Source: Defluviitaleaceae bacterium (GTDB lineage: Bacteria > Bacillota > Clostridia > Lachnospirales > WQUN01). From it: a DNA stretch of 64,000 bases. A program made the position numbers and the translations under genes. Under the pieces are notes generated by a model that saw nothing but the letters and a program-made list of their open reading frames with translations, did not search any database and had not been told where the DNA came from. Below, piece after piece: positions 62,308 through 64,000 of the stretch; the first letter of the stretch is position 1; every line of letters begins with the position of its first letter. The stretch lies in assembly GCA_009780315.1 (NCBI GenBank), contig WRAH01000011.1:1-64000 (forward strand), given 5' to 3'.

Positions 62308-62387
62308 AGTAATATATGTAAAATTGCAATAAGAGTGCGTGGGGGAACGCGCAACGGTAAGCCCCATCGGGAGTGTGGACACTTAAC
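62308..62387 (+). promoter_or_regulatory. Structured leader of the flhA-type gene
   Basis: The 80-nt leader contains GCGTgggggaACGC, GGGG/CCCC and CGGTaagccccatCGGG pairings and a GTG/CAC pair near the start codon. The GC-rich block at 62335-62380 contrasts with the AT-rich flanks. It does not match the cyclic di-GMP, preQ1, ZTP or THF riboswitch consensus as far as can be judged. Possible regulatory RNA. Confidence 0.35.
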
Positions 62388-64000
62388 ATGATGAGAAAAG
62401 AATCAATTATTGGTATCGGCATAGTGGCCATGGTTGTACTCATTGTAGTACCTGTGCCGCTATGGTTACTTGACTTACTGCTGATGATTGTTTTTGGGAT
62501 GGGCATGATTATTTTGCTCAATGCCTTATATGCCAGAGAAGCTTTGGAAATGTCAATGTTTCCATCAATGTTGCTTATTGTCACCTTGTTTAGGGCTGCT
62601 GTAAGCTTATCAACGACCCGTTCAATCCTTTTAAGAGGCGAAGCAGGACAAGTCATTGATGTTTTCGGTGAGGTTGTTGCCGGTGGTAATATGATTGTAG
62701 GTGGTATCCTATTTATCATCATTGTATTGGTAAACTTTTTAGTTATCACCAAGGGTTCTGAACGTGTTGCAGAAGTTACAGCGCGTTTTACTTTGGATGC
62801 AATGCCTGGTAAACAAATGGCAATTGATGCTGACCTTAACACAGGTATCATTAGCGAAGAAGAAGCAAAGGAACGCCGTCAAAAAATTCAAGATGAATCT
62901 AATTTCTATGGTGCAATGGACGGTGCTGTAAAATTTGTTAAAGGTGACGCAATTTTTAGTATCCTGCTTATTTTCGTAAACCTTGTTGGCGGCATTACAC
63001 TGGGTACAACAGGTATGGCAACAGGCGAATCTATGCCCATTGCTGAAGCGGCACAACTTTTCGCTTTGCTGACCATTGGTGATGGACTCGTATCTCAAAT
63101 TCCAGCGATACTCATTGCCCTTGCAACAGGTTTTATTGTTACAAAGGCTACGGTTAGCGAAGAAATTTCTGGTGCATTGGCTACGCAGTTGTTCAGACAG
63201 CCATTGGTACTCATGATAGGTGGCGGAGCTTTAGTTGTCCTTGGTATTTTTGCTAACTTGCCCCGCATATTCTTTATCCCAACAGGGATTGCAATGATGA
63301 TTATTGGTTTTAGAATGACCCGGCAAAAAACAATGGAAGCCATTGAAACAGAAATTACAACTGATGACATGGAAGTAGAAGAAATGCGCCGTCCAGATGA
63401 TATGGTACAGCTTATAGAAGTAGATATGATTCGTTTAAGCTTTGGCTATGGGCTAATCCCTCTTGTTGCGGCAGACCAAGGCGGTGACTTGCTTGAGCGT
63501 GTTGTAATGATTCGCAGAAATATTGTGTTGGAACTGGGTGCTATTATTCCGCAAATTCGTTTGCAAGATAATATAAAATTAAGCCCTAATCAATATGCTA
63601 TTTTTATAAAAGGTGTGGAAGTGGCAGGCGGCGAAATTATGTTTGACCACTATATGGCAATGAACTCTGGCTATGTAGAAGAGGAAATTGACGGCATTGA
63701 AACGATAGAGCCATTTGCTGGACTTCCCGCCATGTGGATATCAGAATCTCAACGAGAGCGTGCAGAAGCACTAGGTTATACAGTAGTAGACCCTCCTGCA
63801 ATCATTGCAACACACTTAACAGAAGTAATACGTCAGCATTTGCACGAGTTATTGTCTCGTCAAGATGTACAGAAGCTTATCAATCACGTAAAAGAATCTC
63901 ATTCTGTATTGGTGGATGAACTTGTACCAAAGTACCTTTCCATTGGTGAGGTGCAAAAAGTTTTAGCTAAATTGTTAAAAGAAGGCATTTCTATTAAAGA
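62388..64000 (+). CDS. flhA: FlhA-type flagellar export protein, 5' part (cut by window end)
   Basis: Open to the window edge with 537 codons present of an expected 680 or so. Starts at ATG 62388 or the adjacent 62391. The eight-helix membrane domain has VPVPLWLLDLLL, the FPSMLLIVTLFRAAVSLSTTRSILL block, and the highly conserved ARFTLDAMPGKQMAIDADLNTGII and FYGAMDGAVKFVKGDAI. The cytoplasmic domain starts near residue 330. FlhA forms the export gate of the flagellar type III system. A virulence type SctV is an alternative, but the organism and cheV favour the flagellum. Usual flagellar neighbours (flhB, flhF) are absent upstream. Confidence 0.9.
   Translation, partial: MMRKESIIGIGIVAMVVLIVVPVPLWLLDLLLMIVFGMGMIILLNALYAREALEMSMFPSMLLIVTLFRAAVSLSTTRSILLRGEAGQVIDVFGEVVAGGNMIVGGILFIIIVLVNFLVITKGSERVAEVTARFTLDAMPGKQMAIDADLNTGIISEEEAKERRQKIQDESNFYGAMDGAVKFVKGDAIFSILLIFVNLVGGITLGTTGMATGESMPIAEAAQLFALLTIGDGLVSQIPAILIALATGFIVTKATVSEEISGALATQLFRQPLVLMIGGGALVVLGIFANLPRIFFIPTGIAMMIIGFRMTRQKTMEAIETEITTDDMEVEEMRRPDDMVQLIEVDMIRLSFGYGLIPLVAADQGGDLLERVVMIRRNIVLELGAIIPQIRLQDNIKLSPNQYAIFIKGVEVAGGEIMFDHYMAMNSGYVEEEIDGIETIEPFAGLPAMWISESQRERAEALGYTVVDPPAIIATHLTEVIRQHLHELLSRQDVQKLINHVKESHSVLVDELVPKYLSIGEVQKVLAKLLKEGISIK

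Noticed and set aside
62330-62387. Cyclic di-GMP riboswitch before the flhA-type gene
   Set aside because: Attractive given the diguanylate cyclase in the window, but the GEMM core and tetraloop receptor blocks could not be matched.
1-64000. tRNA, rRNA or CRISPR arrays
   Set aside because: No T-loop GGTTCGAATC-type string with a matching cloverleaf, no rRNA core sequence and no regularly spaced repeats of 25-40 bp were seen in the spacers; a tRNAscan and CRISPR finder run would settle it.

Overview
The window reads as chromosomal DNA from an anaerobic, low-GC Gram-positive bacterium of the Clostridia, probably near Lachnospiraceae. The evidence is AT-rich composition, AGGAGG-type ribosome binding sites, GTG and TTG starts, lipobox lipoproteins, a YtaF-type membrane protein, CheV, a flhA-type gene, and several extended -10 promoters (TGnTATAAT). 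The species cannot be named from the sequence. No rRNA, tRNA or CRISPR array was seen.

Layout. 1-0.53 kb: non-coding DNA with a possible structured RNA and a terminator. 0.5-3.4 kb: a secreted acidic protein and a YibE/F membrane protein. 3.5-9.3 kb (minus strand): asnB, tsaE, tsaB, rimI and a Lon-like protease. 9.4-15.7 kb: cheV, a SWIM/SNF2 helicase and an AAC(3)-like acetyltransferase, facing hemolysin III and deoC. 15.9-29.3 kb: a pectin/galacturonate catabolic operon (uxaB, uxaA, sugar ABC transporter without its ATPase, two small membrane proteins, cytoplasmic GH28 and GH105, a TIM-barrel isomerase, kduI, LacI-type regulator, kduD). Its products converge on 2-keto-3-deoxygluconate. 29.4-30.6 kb: rpe and rpiB, divergent.

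30.6-34.6 kb: a five-gene unit (response regulator, sensor kinase with an external Cys cluster, OB-like lipoprotein, FtsX-type permease, ATPase) that looks like a self-regulated ABC exporter. 34.6-37.2 kb: ytaF-like gene, GNAT, YaiI-like, RidA and P-loop kinase genes. 37.4-51.8 kb: an accessory region with a MalT-like LuxR regulator, a YdcF-type protein, an alpha/beta-hydrolase lipoprotein, a hybrid histidine kinase, a diguanylate cyclase response regulator and an S41-like exported protein. Inside it lie mobile-element remains (integrase tail, possible IS110 tail, MobC-like gene, repeats) and a drug-efflux MFS gene behind an attenuator. Two promoters in this region share an identical 18-bp block at the same distance from their -10, suggesting a regulon of the MalT-like protein.

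51.8-64 kb: a NiCo (czcD) riboswitch before a CDF metal exporter, a small basic protein, secDF, a large structured RNA leader ending in a hairpin that covers the ribosome binding site of a ClpP/TepA-like protease, a TetR regulator, htpG, a zinc-ribbon DUF4234 protein, a DUF2752 protein, an MFS transporter, and the 5' part of a flhA-type gene cut by the window end.

The best candidates for undescribed biology are the 37.4-51.8 kb regulon, the RNA leader at 55.6-55.94 kb, and the Cys-cluster sensor/exporter unit at 30.6-34.6 kb.
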